Shown: piece after piece, positions 1 through 8,635 of the stretch | Layout: each line of letters opens with the position of its first letter | Position numbering within the stretch: position 1 is the stretch's first letter | Source: Pseudomonas iridis | Lineage (GTDB): Bacteria; Pseudomonadota; Gammaproteobacteria; Pseudomonadales; Pseudomonadaceae | DNA length: 64,000 nucleotides | Direction: 5' to 3' | Assembly (NCBI RefSeq): GCF_017980685.1 | Contig: NZ_JACXXO010000003.1 | Coordinates: 186,001 to 250,000 of the forward strand | Made by a program: the position numbers and the translations under genes | Notes under the pieces: generated by a model | What the model saw: only the letters and a program-made list of their open reading frames with translations | The model's database searches: none | Told to the model about the DNA's origin: nothing

Positions 1-208
1 CTTTAGGCGAAGGCAATTTATGCGCGCTGCTTTCGGCCTGGGCTTCCTGCACCTCCTCGCGGATGATGTCATTGCACAGGTCGACGCACTCGTCGCAGAT
101 AAAGACCGAGGGGCCGGCAATCAATTTGCGTACTTCATGCTGGCTTTTGCCACAGAAGGAGCAATAGAGCAGCTTGCCGTTGTCCTCGCCGTTGCGGGTG
201 TCAGTCAT
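1..208 (-). CDS. clpX: ATP-dependent Clp protease ATP-binding subunit ClpX, N-terminal part (cut by window edge)
   Basis: Only the first 69 codons are present; the gene runs off the left edge. The product begins [20 protein letters not shown] and contains the four-cysteine zinc-binding domain of ClpX (CSFCG near residues 16-20 and CDECVDLC near residues 38-45). In the family this domain dimerises and recruits substrates and adaptors, while the AAA+ unfoldase that feeds ClpP lies in the missing part. It sits 113 bp downstream of clpP on the same strand, the usual tig-clpP-clpX order. Identity is secure from the zinc domain plus context. Confidence 0.95.
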   Translation of the reverse strand, partial: MTDTRNGEDNGKLLYCSFCGKSQHEVRKLIAGPSVFICDECVDLCNDIIREEVQEAQAESSAHKLPSPK

Positions 209-321
209 TCGTTCGATCCAAATCCGATAGGCTTGCAACACAAGATGAAGGCTATTGCGGGCTTTTTCAAGCCCGCCGCTGATCAGACCAGCCGACCACG
301 CCTAATTTGAGCTGCTTATTT

Positions 322-957
322 TTACGCTGGGCGCTGGTTGATCACTTCGTCGATCAAGCCATATGCCTTCGCAGCTTCTGCACTCATGAAGTTATCGCGG
401 TTGGTATCGCGCTCGATTTCTTCCAGAGTGTGACCGCTGTGCTTGGCCATCAACGTGTTCAGACGTTCGCGAATGAAGAGGATTTCCTTGGCATGGATTT
501 CGATATCCGATGCCTGGCCCTGGAAACCGCCCAGTGGCTGGTGAATCATCACACGCGAGTTCGGCAGACAGAAACGCTTGCCTGGAGCACCTGCGGTCAG
601 CAGGAATGCGCCCATGCTGCAGGCCTGGCCGATGCAAGTGGTCGATACGTTGGGTTTGATGAACTGCATGGTGTCGTAGATCGACATGCCCGCTGTCACC
701 GAACCGCCCGGGGAGTTGATATAGAGATGGATGTCCTTGTCCGGGTTTTCCGCTTCAAGGAACAGCAGTTGCGCGCAAATCAGGTTGGCCATGTAGTCCT
801 CTACCGGACCAACCAGAAAGATCACTCGCTCCTTGAGCAGGCGCGAGTAGATGTCATAGGCGCGTTCGCCACGAGCAGATTGCTCGACAACCATCGGAAC
901 CAGGCCGCCTGCGGCCTGGATATCAGAGTTCTGCTGAATATACGAATTACGGAACAT
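322..957 (-). CDS. clpP: ATP-dependent Clp protease proteolytic subunit ClpP
   Basis: A 211-residue serine peptidase that forms the tetradecameric chamber of ClpXP/ClpAP in the cytoplasm. The catalytic triad is visible as Ser114 (QACSMGAF), His139 (MIHQPLGG) and Asp188 ([10 protein letters not shown]). The N-terminal segment before residue 20 looks like the usual short processed propeptide. Length matches other proteobacterial ClpP proteins. It lies between tig (upstream, 92 bp gap containing a strong hairpin) and clpX (downstream). The upstream hairpin may separate tig and clpP transcription, but no T-run follows it. Confidence 0.97.
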   Translation of the reverse strand: MFRNSYIQQNSDIQAAGGLVPMVVEQSARGERAYDIYSRLLKERVIFLVGPVEDYMANLICAQLLFLEAENPDKDIHLYINSPGGSVTAGMSIYDTMQFIKPNVSTTCIGQACSMGAFLLTAGAPGKRFCLPNSRVMIHQPLGGFQGQASDIEIHAKEILFIRERLNTLMAKHSGHTLEEIERDTNRDNFMSAEAAKAYGLIDEVINQRPA

Positions 958-996
958 GCTCTGCAGTCACTCCCAAATAGTTATGTCTTGAATACG

Positions 997-1024
997 CATA
1001 AGCCAGCTCGAGAGCTGGCTTATG
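997..1024 (-). promoter_or_regulatory. 28-bp near-perfect hairpin between tig and clpP
   Basis: Arms CATAAGCCAGCTC and GAGCTGGCTTATG pair perfectly over 13 bp around a two-base centre. In the direction of transcription it follows tig by about 25 bp and precedes clpP by about 40 bp. No T-run follows, so it is not a standard intrinsic terminator. It could be an mRNA processing or stability element, or a partial attenuator. Confidence 0.5.
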
Positions 1025-1049
1025 TGAGCACTTCTTAACGCAAAAACAA

Positions 1050-2360
1050 TCAGTCGGCTGTTGGAGCTTCTACCGGCTTGACCGCTTCTTCGTAAGAGAC
1101 CGATTTGTCGGTCACGCTAGCTTTCTGCAGAACAGTATCCACAACTTGCTCTTCCAGCACAACCGAACGAACTTCGTTCAGTTGCTGGTCGTTCTTGTAG
1201 TACCAGGACACAACCTGCTCAGGCTCCTGGTAAGCAGAAGCCATTTCCTGAATCATTTCGCGTACGCGGGCTTCGTCAGGCTTGAGGTCGAACTGCTTGA
1301 CCACTTCAGCCACGATCAGACCCAGCACGACACGGCGCTTGGCTTGCTCTTCGAACAGCTCGGCCGGCAGTTGGTCAGGCTTGATGTTGCCACCAAACTG
1401 CTGAACAGCCTGCACGCGCAGACGGTCGACTTCGTTGGACAGCAGAGCCTTTGGCACTTCAATCGGGTTGGTGGCCAGCAGACCGTCCATTACCTGATTC
1501 TTGACCTTGGATTTGATCGCCTGACGCAGTTCACGCTCCATGTTCTTGCGAACTTCAGTGCGGAAACCGTCGATACCGCTTTCCTTGATGCCGAATTGAG
1601 CGAAGAACTCTTCGTTCAGCTCAGGCAGCTTCGGCTCGGAAACGGTGTTTACAGTCACGGTGAACTCGGCGGTTTTACCAGCCAGGTCCAGGTTCTGATA
1701 GTCCTCTGGGAAGGTCAGGTTCAGAACGCGCTCTTCGCCCGCCTTAGCGCCAACCAGGCCTTCTTCGAAGCCCGGGATCATGCGGCCGGAACCCAGTACC
1801 AGCTGAGTGCCCTTGGCGGAGCCGCCAGCAAACACTTCGCCGTCGACCTTGCCAACGAAATCGATGTTCAGCTGGTCTTCGTTCTGGGCAGCGCGATCGG
1901 CCACTTCAAAACGAGTGTTCTGCTTGCGCAGGATGTCGAGCATTTTGTCCAGGTCAGCGTCAGCCACGTCAGCGCTCAGGCGCTCAACGGTGATGCCTTC
2001 GAAACCAGCAACGGTGAACTCAGGGAACACTTCGAATACGGCAACGTATTCCAGATCCTTGCCAGCTTCGAGCGACTTGGGCTCGATTGCAGGCGAACCA
2101 GCCGGGTTCAGCTTCTGCTCGACCACAGCTTCGTAGAAGGAGGACTGGATGACATCACCAACAGCTTCCTGACGAGCATCAGCACCGAAACGGCGCTTGA
2201 TTTCGCTCATTGGCACTTTGCCTGGACGGAAGCCAGCAATCTTGGCCTTTTGGGCAGTCTGCTGCAGACGCTTGTTGACCTGGCTCTCAATACGCTCAGC
2301 CGGCACGGTGACGCTCATGCGGCGCTCAAGAGCAGTAGTATTTTCAACAGAAACTTGCAT
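1050..2360 (-). CDS. tig: Trigger factor, ribosome-associated chaperone and prolyl isomerase
   Basis: A 436-residue cytosolic chaperone that meets nascent chains at the ribosome exit tunnel. The N-terminal ribosome-binding domain carries the signature loop GFRPGKVP near residue 45. The FKBP-type PPIase domain occupies roughly residues 160-245, and the helical C-terminal arms follow. The start was set at [15 protein letters not shown] longer reading of 21 codons is possible, but its extra residues do not resemble the family and Tig proteins normally start MQVS. clpP and clpX follow, the usual protein quality-control cluster. Confidence 0.97.
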   Translation of the reverse strand: MQVSVENTTALERRMSVTVPAERIESQVNKRLQQTAQKAKIAGFRPGKVPMSEIKRRFGADARQEAVGDVIQSSFYEAVVEQKLNPAGSPAIEPKSLEAGKDLEYVAVFEVFPEFTVAGFEGITVERLSADVADADLDKMLDILRKQNTRFEVADRAAQNEDQLNIDFVGKVDGEVFAGGSAKGTQLVLGSGRMIPGFEEGLVGAKAGEERVLNLTFPEDYQNLDLAGKTAEFTVTVNTVSEPKLPELNEEFFAQFGIKESGIDGFRTEVRKNMERELRQAIKSKVKNQVMDGLLATNPIEVPKALLSNEVDRLRVQAVQQFGGNIKPDQLPAELFEEQAKRRVVLGLIVAEVVKQFDLKPDEARVREMIQEMASAYQEPEQVVSWYYKNDQQLNEVRSVVLEEQVVDTVLQKASVTDKSVSYEEAVKPVEAPTAD

Positions 2361-2716
2361 GGATATTCCTCGTTGCACAGACGTTAGCCGGCCGTTTCCG
2401 ACCCCAGAATCAAGGGCATGCATTCTAGTGGGTCAAACTCAAGAAGTCACCCTACTGAAAACGGGTAAAAAAACAGCAGGCAATTTATAGGAGCCGATGC
2501 ACGGATGCGTCGCGCCCCCGAGGCGAATACAACCAATCACGCCAGGGCTCTGCGCCGACCTCTTCTATATATAGAAGCGGCGACCAATCATTCCCTGACG
2601 GCCGACCTTGCAAGCAAGCTCGACGAGCAGCACAGCATCATCGAGCAACATAAATTCGACGAAGCGCCCTGGTCTTGCGACTCGAAAGCGGCAATCGCCG
2701 ACTTTTCAAATCGCTA
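2361..2716. other. Intergenic region upstream of tig with a perfect 16-bp palindrome
   Basis: There is no convincing gene here; a 70-codon frame at 2505-2717 lacks a good ribosome site and any family resemblance. The perfect palindrome CTTCTATATATAGAAG lies at 2562-2577, about 200 bp upstream of tig. It could be a regulator site or part of an AT-rich promoter. The tig promoter must lie in this stretch, but I cannot place it with confidence. Confidence 0.4.
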
Positions 2717-2721
2717 AAACA

Positions 2722-2758
2722 AAAAAGGCGCCAGACTGTTAAATCTGGCGCCTTTCGA
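2722..2758 (-). terminator. Intrinsic terminator ending the tRNA cluster
   Basis: The inverted repeat GGCGCCAGA...TCTGGCGCC is followed on the minus strand by a T-run, directly downstream of the last tRNA-His. A near-identical hairpin with AAAACGCCAGACC lies at 3016-3050, just after the other tRNA-His copy, so hairpin and tRNA appear to have been duplicated together. Confidence 0.75.
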
Positions 2759-2762
2759 AATA

Positions 2763-2838
2763 TGGGGTGGACGATGGGGATCGAACCCACGACAACGGGA
2801 GTCACAATCCCGTGCTCTACCAACTGAGCTACGCCCAC
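2763..2838 (-). tRNA. tRNA-His (GTG), copy distal to the promoter
   Basis: A 76-nt cloverleaf with encoded CCA. The anticodon loop TTGTGAC gives anticodon GTG, and discriminator C73 can pair with an upstream extra G(-1), the histidine identity feature. The T-arm reads GTGGGTTCGATCCCC. The gene is identical in sequence to the copy at 3056-3131. Confidence 0.97.
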
Positions 2839-2913
2839 CATATTGCGTAACAAAAAAGCCAAATAACTTCTTTGTTGAACCTCACCAGCCCAAAGGCAGA
2901 ATGAAGCTTTAAT

Positions 2914-2998
2914 TGGTGCGGATGAAGAGACTCGAACTCTTACGCCTCGCGGCGCTGGAACCTAAATCCAGTGTGTCTACCAATTCCACCACATCCGC
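2914..2998 (-). tRNA. tRNA-Leu (TAG)
   Basis: An 85-nt class II tRNA with a long variable arm and encoded CCA. The anticodon stem-loop CTGGA-TTTAGGT-TCCAG gives anticodon TAG (reads CUN/CUA). The acceptor arm GCGGATG pairs with CATCCGC. It lies between the two tRNA-His copies on the same strand. Confidence 0.97.
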
Positions 2999-3015
2999 GG
3001 ATGAAGCTTTTAAAA

Positions 3016-3050
3016 CAAAAACGCCAGACCGTTAAATCTGGCGCTTTTCG
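3016..3050 (-). terminator. Hairpin after the internal tRNA-His copy
   Basis: CGCCAGA...TCTGGCG with a T-rich tail on the minus strand, placed between tRNA-His and tRNA-Leu. It closely resembles the terminal hairpin at 2722-2758. It may partially terminate, or serve as a processing site within the cluster. Confidence 0.5.
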
Positions 3051-3055
3051 AAATA

Positions 3056-3131
3056 TGGGGTGGACGATGGGGATCGAACCCACGACAACGGGAGTCACAA
3101 TCCCGTGCTCTACCAACTGAGCTACGCCCAC
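3056..3131 (-). tRNA. tRNA-His (GTG), copy proximal to the promoter
   Basis: A 76-nt tRNA with anticodon GTG and encoded CCA, the same sequence as 2763-2838. The two copies are 293 bp apart and share flanking sequence on both sides, pointing to a tandem duplication around the tRNA-Leu. Confidence 0.97.
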
Positions 3132-3163
3132 CATATCGCGTTACTTGTGCCAAAGCTGCCTAA

Positions 3164-3240
3164 TGGCGCACCCGGCAGGACTCGAACCTGCGACCATCCG
3201 CTTAGAAGGCGGATGCTCTATCCAGCTGAGCTACGGGCGC
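3164..3240 (-). tRNA. tRNA-Arg (TCT)
   Basis: A 77-nt tRNA with encoded CCA. The anticodon stem-loop TCCGC-CTTCTAA-GCGGA gives anticodon TCT (reads AGA/AGG). It is the first tRNA of the minus-strand cluster Arg-His-Leu-His. Confidence 0.97.
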
Positions 3241-3355
3241 CTTATTAATCTGTACTCTTAAAGGACTACAAACTAAGTGCTTTCCAGTGCCGCGGAACGT
3301 TGATTCCGCTTTACCTTCTTAACCAGTGCTAGGCTGTGCCCGACAAGTGCGACGA

Positions 3356-3384
3356 ATAGTATAGAGCGCTCCAAAGGTCGTCAA
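3356..3384 (-). promoter_or_regulatory. Probable sigma-70 promoter of the tRNA cluster
   Basis: On the minus strand TTGACG is followed after 17 bp by TACTAT (overlapping TATACT), about 115 bp upstream of tRNA-Arg. A GC-rich stretch follows the -10, which resembles the discriminator of stringently controlled stable-RNA promoters. Confidence 0.6.
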
Positions 3385-3515
3385 ATCCTTTTTGAAAAAA
3401 ATTCATTTAATTAAAGGAGTTAGGGGAATTAGCTGACCAAGCGCCTTTGCCCTCACCGCCCGACATGCGAGAATGCGTTCTCTTTTTTTCCCCTCTCGAT
3501 GGTTAATCACGCGCA

Positions 3516-4370
3516 ATGACTGCACAACTAATCGACGGCAAATCGATCGCCGCCAGCCTGCGCCAGCAGATCGCCAAACGAGTTGCCGAGCGTCGCCAGC
3601 AAGGCCTGCGCACTCCCGGCCTCGCGGTGATCCTGGTCGGCAGCGATCCTGCCTCTCAGGTTTATGTCTCGCACAAGCGTAAAGACTGTGAAGAGGTCGG
3701 CTTCCTCTCGCAAGCCTACGACCTGCCCTGCGACACCACTCAGCAAGCGCTGACCGATCTGGTCGACCGTCTTAACGACGATCCGGCCATCGACGGCATT
3801 TTGCTGCAGCTACCGCTGCCCGAGCATCTGGACGCCTCCAAACTACTGGAGCGCATCCGCCCGGATAAAGACGTAGACGGCTTCCATCCTTATAACGTCG
3901 GCCGTCTGGCCCAGCGCATCCCACTGCTGCGCCCATGCACGCCAAAAGGCATCATCACCCTGCTGGAAAGCACCGGTGCTGATCTTTATGGCATGGATGC
4001 GGTGGTTGTCGGCGCCTCCAACATTGTGGGTCGCCCGATGGCGATGGAACTGCTGCTGGCCGGTTGCACCGTGACCGTGACACACCGCTTCACCAAGGAT
4101 CTGGCCGGCCACGTTGGCCGTGCCGATCTGGTGGTCGTGGCCGCCGGCAAGCCGGGCTTGGTCAAGGGCGAGTGGATCAAGGAAGGCGCGATCGTGATCG
4201 ACGTCGGCATCAACCGTCAGGAAGACGGCAAACTGGTCGGTGACGTTGTCTACGAAACCGCCCTGCCCCGCGCCGGCTGGATCACTCCAGTGCCGGGTGG
4301 CGTTGGTCCGATGACTCGCGCCTGCCTGCTGGAAAACACCCTCTACGCGGCAGAAACCCTGCACGCTTAA
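3516..4370 (+). CDS. folD: Bifunctional methylene-tetrahydrofolate dehydrogenase / methenyl-tetrahydrofolate cyclohydrolase
   Basis: A 284-residue cytosolic enzyme that interconverts 5,10-methylene-THF, 5,10-methenyl-THF and 10-formyl-THF with NADP. The catalytic segment [14 protein letters not shown] (lysine near residue 55), the substrate motif [10 protein letters not shown] near residue 97 and the nucleotide-binding motif [13 protein letters not shown] near residues 163-175 are all present, as is the C-terminal [10 protein letters not shown] signature. Length is typical. It is transcribed away from the tRNA cluster and followed by its own terminator. Confidence 0.97.
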   Translation: MTAQLIDGKSIAASLRQQIAKRVAERRQQGLRTPGLAVILVGSDPASQVYVSHKRKDCEEVGFLSQAYDLPCDTTQQALTDLVDRLNDDPAIDGILLQLPLPEHLDASKLLERIRPDKDVDGFHPYNVGRLAQRIPLLRPCTPKGIITLLESTGADLYGMDAVVVGASNIVGRPMAMELLLAGCTVTVTHRFTKDLAGHVGRADLVVVAAGKPGLVKGEWIKEGAIVIDVGINRQEDGKLVGDVVYETALPRAGWITPVPGGVGPMTRACLLENTLYAAETLHA

Positions 4371-4393
4371 GTCGGTTTTTTCGCAGCATTGGA

Positions 4394-4416
4394 ACCCCGC
4401 CTCGTGCGGGGTTTTT
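4394..4416 (+). terminator. Intrinsic terminator after folD
   Basis: Stem CCCCGC / GCGGGG with a 5-nt loop followed by TTTTT, 24 bp after the folD stop. Confidence 0.85.
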
Positions 4417-4600
4417 CATGCGTGAGAAAAAACACTAACCGTTCGCCGGAAACCCCTATTTTTACAGGTCTTTTCACGAGATTTTCAGGTCATTCAAACA
4501 ACCATCGACAGATGTTCAGCCATACTTCTAGAATGCGACGCTTTTAAGAAATAACCCGTTACAAACTAACGGAATATCCAACTTTTATGAGTTCGCCCGC

Positions 4601-5539
4601 GTGAAAATTCGTCTTTCGATTCTGAGCCTGTTTTTTGCATTTACAGGCGCATTCATCACGCCAACGATCAACGCTGCGGAAACCACCGCCGCCCCACGTG
4701 ACGCTTCGAAACTGAAGATCGCTTCCGGCAGCGCCCTGCTCATGGATATGCAGACCAACAAAGTCATCTACTCCAGCAATCCTGACGTGATCGTTCCGAT
4801 CGCTTCCGTCAGCAAGCTGATGACTGGACTGGTAGTGGCTGAAGCCCGACAGAACATGGACGAATGGATCAATGTCGATATCAGCAGCACGCCGGAAATG
4901 AGAGGCGTGTTCTCCCGAGTCAAACTGAAGAGTGAACTGCCGCGCCGCGAGATGCTGCTGATTGCCCTGATGTCTTCGGAAAACCGCGCAGCTGCAAGCC
5001 TGGCGCATCACTACCCGGGTGGCTACGCAGCGTTTATCGCGGCGATGAATGCCAAGGCAAAGGCACTGGGCATGACCAGCACTCACTTCGTCGAGCCGAC
5101 CGGCCTGTCGCCGCGCAACGTATCCACCGCGCGTGACTTGAGCAAATTGCTGATAGCGGCGCAAAAGCAACCGTTGCTTGTTCAGTTGAGCACCACCAAG
5201 GAAAAAACCGTAGCGTTCCGCAAACCCAACTACACCCTGGGTTTTCGTAACACCAACCATTTGGTGAGCAAGGACAACTGGAACATCAAGATTACCAAGA
5301 CCGGCTTCACCAATCAGGCCGGGCATTGCCTGGTGCTGGTGACGAGGATGGGCAATCGCCAGGTGGCGCTGGTGATTCTTGACGCATTCGGCAAATACAC
5401 ACATTTTGCCGATGCCAGCCGTATCCGCAGCTGGGTTGAGACGGGCAAGAGCGCCAACGTTCCAGCGGTGGCTCAACAGTACAAGGCCGATAAAAACCTC
5501 AAGAGCCGCCAGAGTGGCGTGGTTGAAGCCTCCAAGTAA
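4601..5539 (+). CDS. pbpG: D-alanyl-D-alanine endopeptidase, PBP7/8 type
   Basis: A 312-residue periplasmic serine peptidase of the S11 family, which cuts D-Ala-meso-DAP cross-links in peptidoglycan. The signal peptide runs to about residue 25 (INAAE). The three penicillin-binding motifs are Ser69-Val-Ser-Lys72, Ser126-Glu-Asn128 and Lys233-Thr-Gly235. The short C-terminus lacks the membrane anchor of the DacA/DacC carboxypeptidases, which favours PBP7. The start is GTG at 4601; a nearby ATG at 4587 is out of frame. A bidirectional terminator follows. Confidence 0.93.
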   Translation: MKIRLSILSLFFAFTGAFITPTINAAETTAAPRDASKLKIASGSALLMDMQTNKVIYSSNPDVIVPIASVSKLMTGLVVAEARQNMDEWINVDISSTPEMRGVFSRVKLKSELPRREMLLIALMSSENRAAASLAHHYPGGYAAFIAAMNAKAKALGMTSTHFVEPTGLSPRNVSTARDLSKLLIAAQKQPLLVQLSTTKEKTVAFRKPNYTLGFRNTNHLVSKDNWNIKITKTGFTNQAGHCLVLVTRMGNRQVALVILDAFGKYTHFADASRIRSWVETGKSANVPAVAQQYKADKNLKSRQSGVVEASK

Positions 5540-5552
5540 AAGGCACCCAAAC

Positions 5553-5582
5553 AAAAAGCCCCGAATCTTCGGGGCTTTTTTT
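5553..5582. terminator. Bidirectional terminator between pbpG and the small acidic genes
   Basis: A stem of AAAAAGCCCCGA pairs with TTCGGGGCTTTTT around a 3-nt loop. The flanking A and T runs allow termination from both sides. Confidence 0.85.
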
Positions 5583-5594
5583 CATCTACGCGCC

Positions 5595-5798
5595 TCAGTC
5601 GTTAGGCAACGGCATCTTGTCATCGTCAGGAATGCCATCTCCCTTGCTGGTATCGGGCGTAAGCCCAGGAGCTACCAAGGGCCGGGCCATTGGGTCGCGC
5701 ATCGGGCTGTCCGGATCGAGCACTGGATCAACGCCCTCTTCAGGCGTCGTCGGCACGCTGTCGGGCTTTTGGTCATCGAAGCTTGAATCGGTACTCAT
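5595..5798 (-). CDS. Small proline/aspartate-rich protein, unknown function
   Basis: A 67-residue protein starting MSTDSSFDDQ, dominated by Pro, Asp, Glu and Ser, with no signal peptide or hydrophobic segment, so probably intrinsically disordered and cytosolic. The start was chosen at ATG 5798 because GAGG lies 5 nt upstream; the in-frame GTG two codons earlier lies inside that site. It follows another small acidic gene by 12 bp and probably shares its transcript. A third protein of the same style, with the same GAGGTGCGT leader, is at 20864-21094. No family is recognised. Confidence 0.7.
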   Translation of the reverse strand: MSTDSSFDDQKPDSVPTTPEEGVDPVLDPDSPMRDPMARPLVAPGLTPDTSKGDGIPDDDKMPLPND

Positions 5799-5810
5799 AC
5801 GCACCTCACA

Positions 5811-6017
5811 TCAAGGTTTCAGATTGGCTAAAGGATCGTAGGGTTTGGCCGGTTTCTTTTCTTCTTCACCGGGCTCCACATCCAGCGGTGCCTTGGCGGG
5901 ACCTACGGGATCAACTTGTGGATCGGCGACATCCGGCGAATCCGGATCAAACCCCAGGTCATCGCCTGAGGAATGCTCGGAAGAATGCGGGCCTTGCGGG
6001 GATCGAGAATCTGTCAT
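5811..6017 (-). CDS. Small acidic disordered protein, unknown function
   Basis: A 68-residue protein starting MTDSRSPQGP, rich in Asp, Pro, Ser and Gly with a Lys/Pro-rich end (EEEKKPAKPYDPLANLKP). It has no transmembrane or signal segment. The start at ATG 6017 is supported by GGAGG 5 nt upstream. It is the upstream member of a two-gene pair with 5595-5798 and lies 89 bp downstream of the C39-like lipoprotein gene on the same strand. Function unknown. Confidence 0.7.
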   Translation of the reverse strand: MTDSRSPQGPHSSEHSSGDDLGFDPDSPDVADPQVDPVGPAKAPLDVEPGEEEKKPAKPYDPLANLKP

Positions 6018-6106
6018 GTCGCCTCCTTGTTCACCCGTGAACAACGGGTTGTCATCTTCAGAGGCCTGCCGGGCGCAGTCGTGCCCGGCAGATGACGAAC
6101 GGAGAC

Positions 6107-6784
6107 TCAGTGCGCGGCCAGTGCCTTACGCGCTTGCGCCGCTTCGGGTTCCTGACCGGCCTGAGACAACTCGTCGGCAGCCTTGAGCCAGCGCTGACGA
6201 TCCACGTCCACAGGAATCTGCGCAGGTTTCTGGATCAGGATGGCCCAGCCACCAGACTTTTCGAAGGCCGATTCAAAAGCGCTGAAGCTCATCAGCTCGC
6301 GACGGTTCATACCCGCGCGCAGCAGCACTTTCTGTTTATTGCGGTCGTAACCGGAAAGAATCGCGTAACGCGGCTCAGCCCAGAATGCCGAACCTTCGCT
6401 GAACCGCACCATTACCGGGAACCCTGCGGCAACCTGAGTCAACAAGGCCGGCAAGCTCTTGTCCAGCGGATATACAACCATGCCGTATTCCCGGGCGAGG
6501 TTCTGGATGTTCTGTTGCAGCTTGTCCTCCGCACCGGGCAGGTGCAGCGGTTTTTCCAGCAAGCCCGGCGTGATGACGATGCCTTGCTGCGACAACAGAC
6601 TGGCCAACACCTGCGGGCCGCTTTGATTGGCTTCGCCCCGATAGAACGTGCCGCTCAGCTCGACCCGTTCCGGCAGTCGCTTGACCTGCGGCGCGACAGT
6701 GCTCGCACACCCGGCCATCACAGCCGCGCATCCGGCCACCAACAGCGCCGCACGAATTCGAGAAAATACCTGCACCTTTGTCAC
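6107..6784 (-). CDS. Lipoprotein with a degenerate C39-like peptidase fold
   Basis: About 225 residues with a lipobox VMAGC (Cys26 from the chosen start), so probably attached to a membrane. The remainder resembles C39-type papain-fold proteins. The segment NQSGPQVLASLL aligns with the catalytic motif normally read as QCGPAAL, with Ser in place of the catalytic Cys. The later segment RYAILSGYD aligns with HYAVLVGYD, with Arg in place of the catalytic His. If the alignment holds it is a non-catalytic binding protein. The start is taken as GTG 6784 after AGAGA; an upstream ATG at 6844 is possible but would hide the signal peptide. Partner unknown. Confidence 0.7.
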   Translation of the reverse strand: MTKVQVFSRIRAALLVAGCAAVMAGCASTVAPQVKRLPERVELSGTFYRGEANQSGPQVLASLLSQQGIVITPGLLEKPLHLPGAEDKLQQNIQNLAREYGMVVYPLDKSLPALLTQVAAGFPVMVRFSEGSAFWAEPRYAILSGYDRNKQKVLLRAGMNRRELMSFSAFESAFEKSGGWAILIQKPAQIPVDVDRQRWLKAADELSQAGQEPEAAQARKALAAH

Positions 6785-7012
6785 TCTCTGTTCAGACGCC
6801 GGTCGTCGTGTTCCGGCAAGGTCAAGGATCATAGGACGCCGCAAGGCTGCGGTATAGCCTTAAACCGCAGACACATCGATTGCATAGAGCAAACTGATTG
6901 GTCATCACCGACCTTTGGTCAATAGCTTGAAACACCGCAGTGACTAGACTGTCACTGAGACAGAGCGAACTGAAAAAGTGGGCGCCCGATGCAGGGCAAA
7001 GAGGAGGCACTG

Positions 7013-7222
<210 letters not shown>

Positions 7223-7228
7223 GCGAAA

Positions 7229-7376
7229 AGCCCCTCACCCTAGCCCTCTCCCGAAGGGAGAGGGAACCGAGGGGGTTGTTCTCTCGAGGTACACCGACCT
7301 GAAAGCCCGAGCCGAACTCAAGATTTGAAAGGCCCGAGGATCCACGCCCTCTCCCTCGGGAGAGGGCTGGACGGGC
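7229..7376. repeat. MITE-like intergenic repeat, copy 1 of 5
   Basis: Outer inverted arms of the type CCCTCACCCTAGCCCTCTCC ... GGAGAGGG flank about 90 bp. Related copies are at 12331-12494, 18677-18858, 30418-30571 and 53977-54160. It sits between the poly-His gene and the terC terminator. Confidence 0.75.
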
Positions 7377-7424
7377 GGCGTTCCGATGAGGGGCTGGCTC
7401 TATCCACGCCACAAATCCATAGCC

Positions 7425-7468
7425 GAAAAAAACCGCCTGAGCTCCAGGAGTTCAAGCGGTCTTTTGTT
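7425..7468 (-). terminator. Intrinsic terminator after terC
   Basis: On the minus strand a long stem (ACCGCTTGAACTC with GCTCAGGCGGT, imperfect) is followed by seven Ts, just beyond the terC stop. Confidence 0.75.
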
Positions 7469-7477
7469 TTTCAGCTA

Positions 7478-8227
7478 TTACGCCTGCGCGGCCAACTTCT
7501 TCTGCTTGGCACGACGCGACAGCATGTTCAGCACTTCAATCCCGGCCGAGAACGCCATGGCTGCATACACATAACCTTTCGGTACGTGGGCGCCGAAGCC
7601 TTCGGCGATCAGCGTCATGCCGATCATGATCAGGAAGCCCAGGGCCAGCATCACCACCGTCGGGTTGTCGTTGATGAACTTGGCCAGCGGATCAGCAGCC
7701 AACAACATCACCAGTACCGAGGCCACGACCGCGATGATCATGATCGGCAAGTGTTCGGTCATGCCGACCGCAGTGATGATGCTGTCGATCGAGAACACCA
7801 TGTCGAGCACCAGGATCTGGCCGATAGCCGCAGCAAAGCCCAGCGTGACCGTCGAGGTGGCCGACTTCGGGTCTTCCGGCGCCGGGTCCATGCTGTGATG
7901 GATCTCGGTCGTGGCTTTCCAGACAAGGAACAGACCACCGGCAATCAGGATCATGTCCTTCCAGGAGAAAGCCTGGCCGAGGATGTCAATCACAGGCTCG
8001 GTCAACTGCACGATGAACGCGATGGTGCTCAACAGCGCCAGACGCAGAATCAACGCCATGCCGATACCAATGCGCCGCGCCTTCTGGCGATGCTGCTCAG
8101 GCAACTTGTTGGTCAGGATCGAAATGAAGATCAGGTTATCGATGCCGAGCACGATCTCCATCACGACCAGTGTGGCCAAGGCAACCCAGGCGGTGGGGCT
8201 GGCGGCGAGTTCTAACAGATATTCCAT
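7478..8227 (-). CDS. TerC-family integral membrane protein
   Basis: A 249-residue inner-membrane protein with about seven hydrophobic helices and the family signatures [18 protein letters not shown] near the N-terminus and [17 protein letters not shown] near residue 140, whose conserved acidic residues lie within membrane helices. TerC proteins are linked to metal-ion export, notably Mn, in several bacteria; whether this YgdQ-like member does so is not shown. It follows a small lipoprotein gene by 29 bp and probably shares its transcript. Confidence 0.85.
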   Translation of the reverse strand: MEYLLELAASPTAWVALATLVVMEIVLGIDNLIFISILTNKLPEQHRQKARRIGIGMALILRLALLSTIAFIVQLTEPVIDILGQAFSWKDMILIAGGLFLVWKATTEIHHSMDPAPEDPKSATSTVTLGFAAAIGQILVLDMVFSIDSIITAVGMTEHLPIMIIAVVASVLVMLLAADPLAKFINDNPTVVMLALGFLIMIGMTLIAEGFGAHVPKGYVYAAMAFSAGIEVLNMLSRRAKQKKLAAQA

Positions 8228-8256
8228 GGGTCAGTCCTGACTCTGTGTAAGACGAT

Positions 8257-8499
8257 TTAGATGGTCTTGGAGGAAGATTCGGAAGTTTCCGAGTCTTTTT
8301 CCGATGGTTCTTTTTTCTCGATCAGCCCGCCAGTGGCGTCGCTGATTGCTTGCTCGGCAGCCTTGTGGGTGTCGTCGATGGCTTGCTTGGCGCTTTCGGC
8401 CGCTTTGCCCATCAACTGCTGAGCGCTTTTCTCGGCTTGATCGCAACCGGTCAGAACCAGTAAAGACGTAAACATCAACACAGGGAATGTGTATTTCAT
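8257..8499 (-). CDS. Small helical lipoprotein
   Basis: An 80-residue protein starting MKYTFPVLMFTSLLVLTGCD, with a clear lipobox LTGC, followed by an Ala/Lys/Glu-rich amphipathic helix and a Ser/Glu/Lys tail ending SESSSKTI. The start at 8499 follows AGGAAG at good spacing; a 19-codon longer reading would spoil the signal peptide. It is probably anchored in the outer membrane or periplasm. It lies 29 bp upstream of terC. Function unknown. Confidence 0.8.
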   Translation of the reverse strand: MKYTFPVLMFTSLLVLTGCDQAEKSAQQLMGKAAESAKQAIDDTHKAAEQAISDATGGLIEKKEPSEKDSETSESSSKTI

Positions 8500-8635
8500 G
8501 AGGCTTCCTTGGAATAAACAGTCAGGGTCACAGACCGACCCTCGATGGCTGGGCATTCTAGGGAGCCGAACACTTCAGGAAAATTCGTATTTTTAGCGGC
8601 TATACTTCGGCTTTTACGAACTGACGGAGCCGCCA

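Noticed and set aside
1146..2387. 413-codon plus-strand frame opposite tig
   Set aside because: An antisense shadow of a well-identified gene in high-GC DNA; no family resemblance.
2638..3134. Minus-strand frames starting MVGVAQLVEHG at 2638-2862 and 2940-3134, plus a plus-strand frame at 3060-3248
   Set aside because: They are translations of tRNA-His and tRNA-Arg genes, a common artefact; no ribosome site or protein family supports them.
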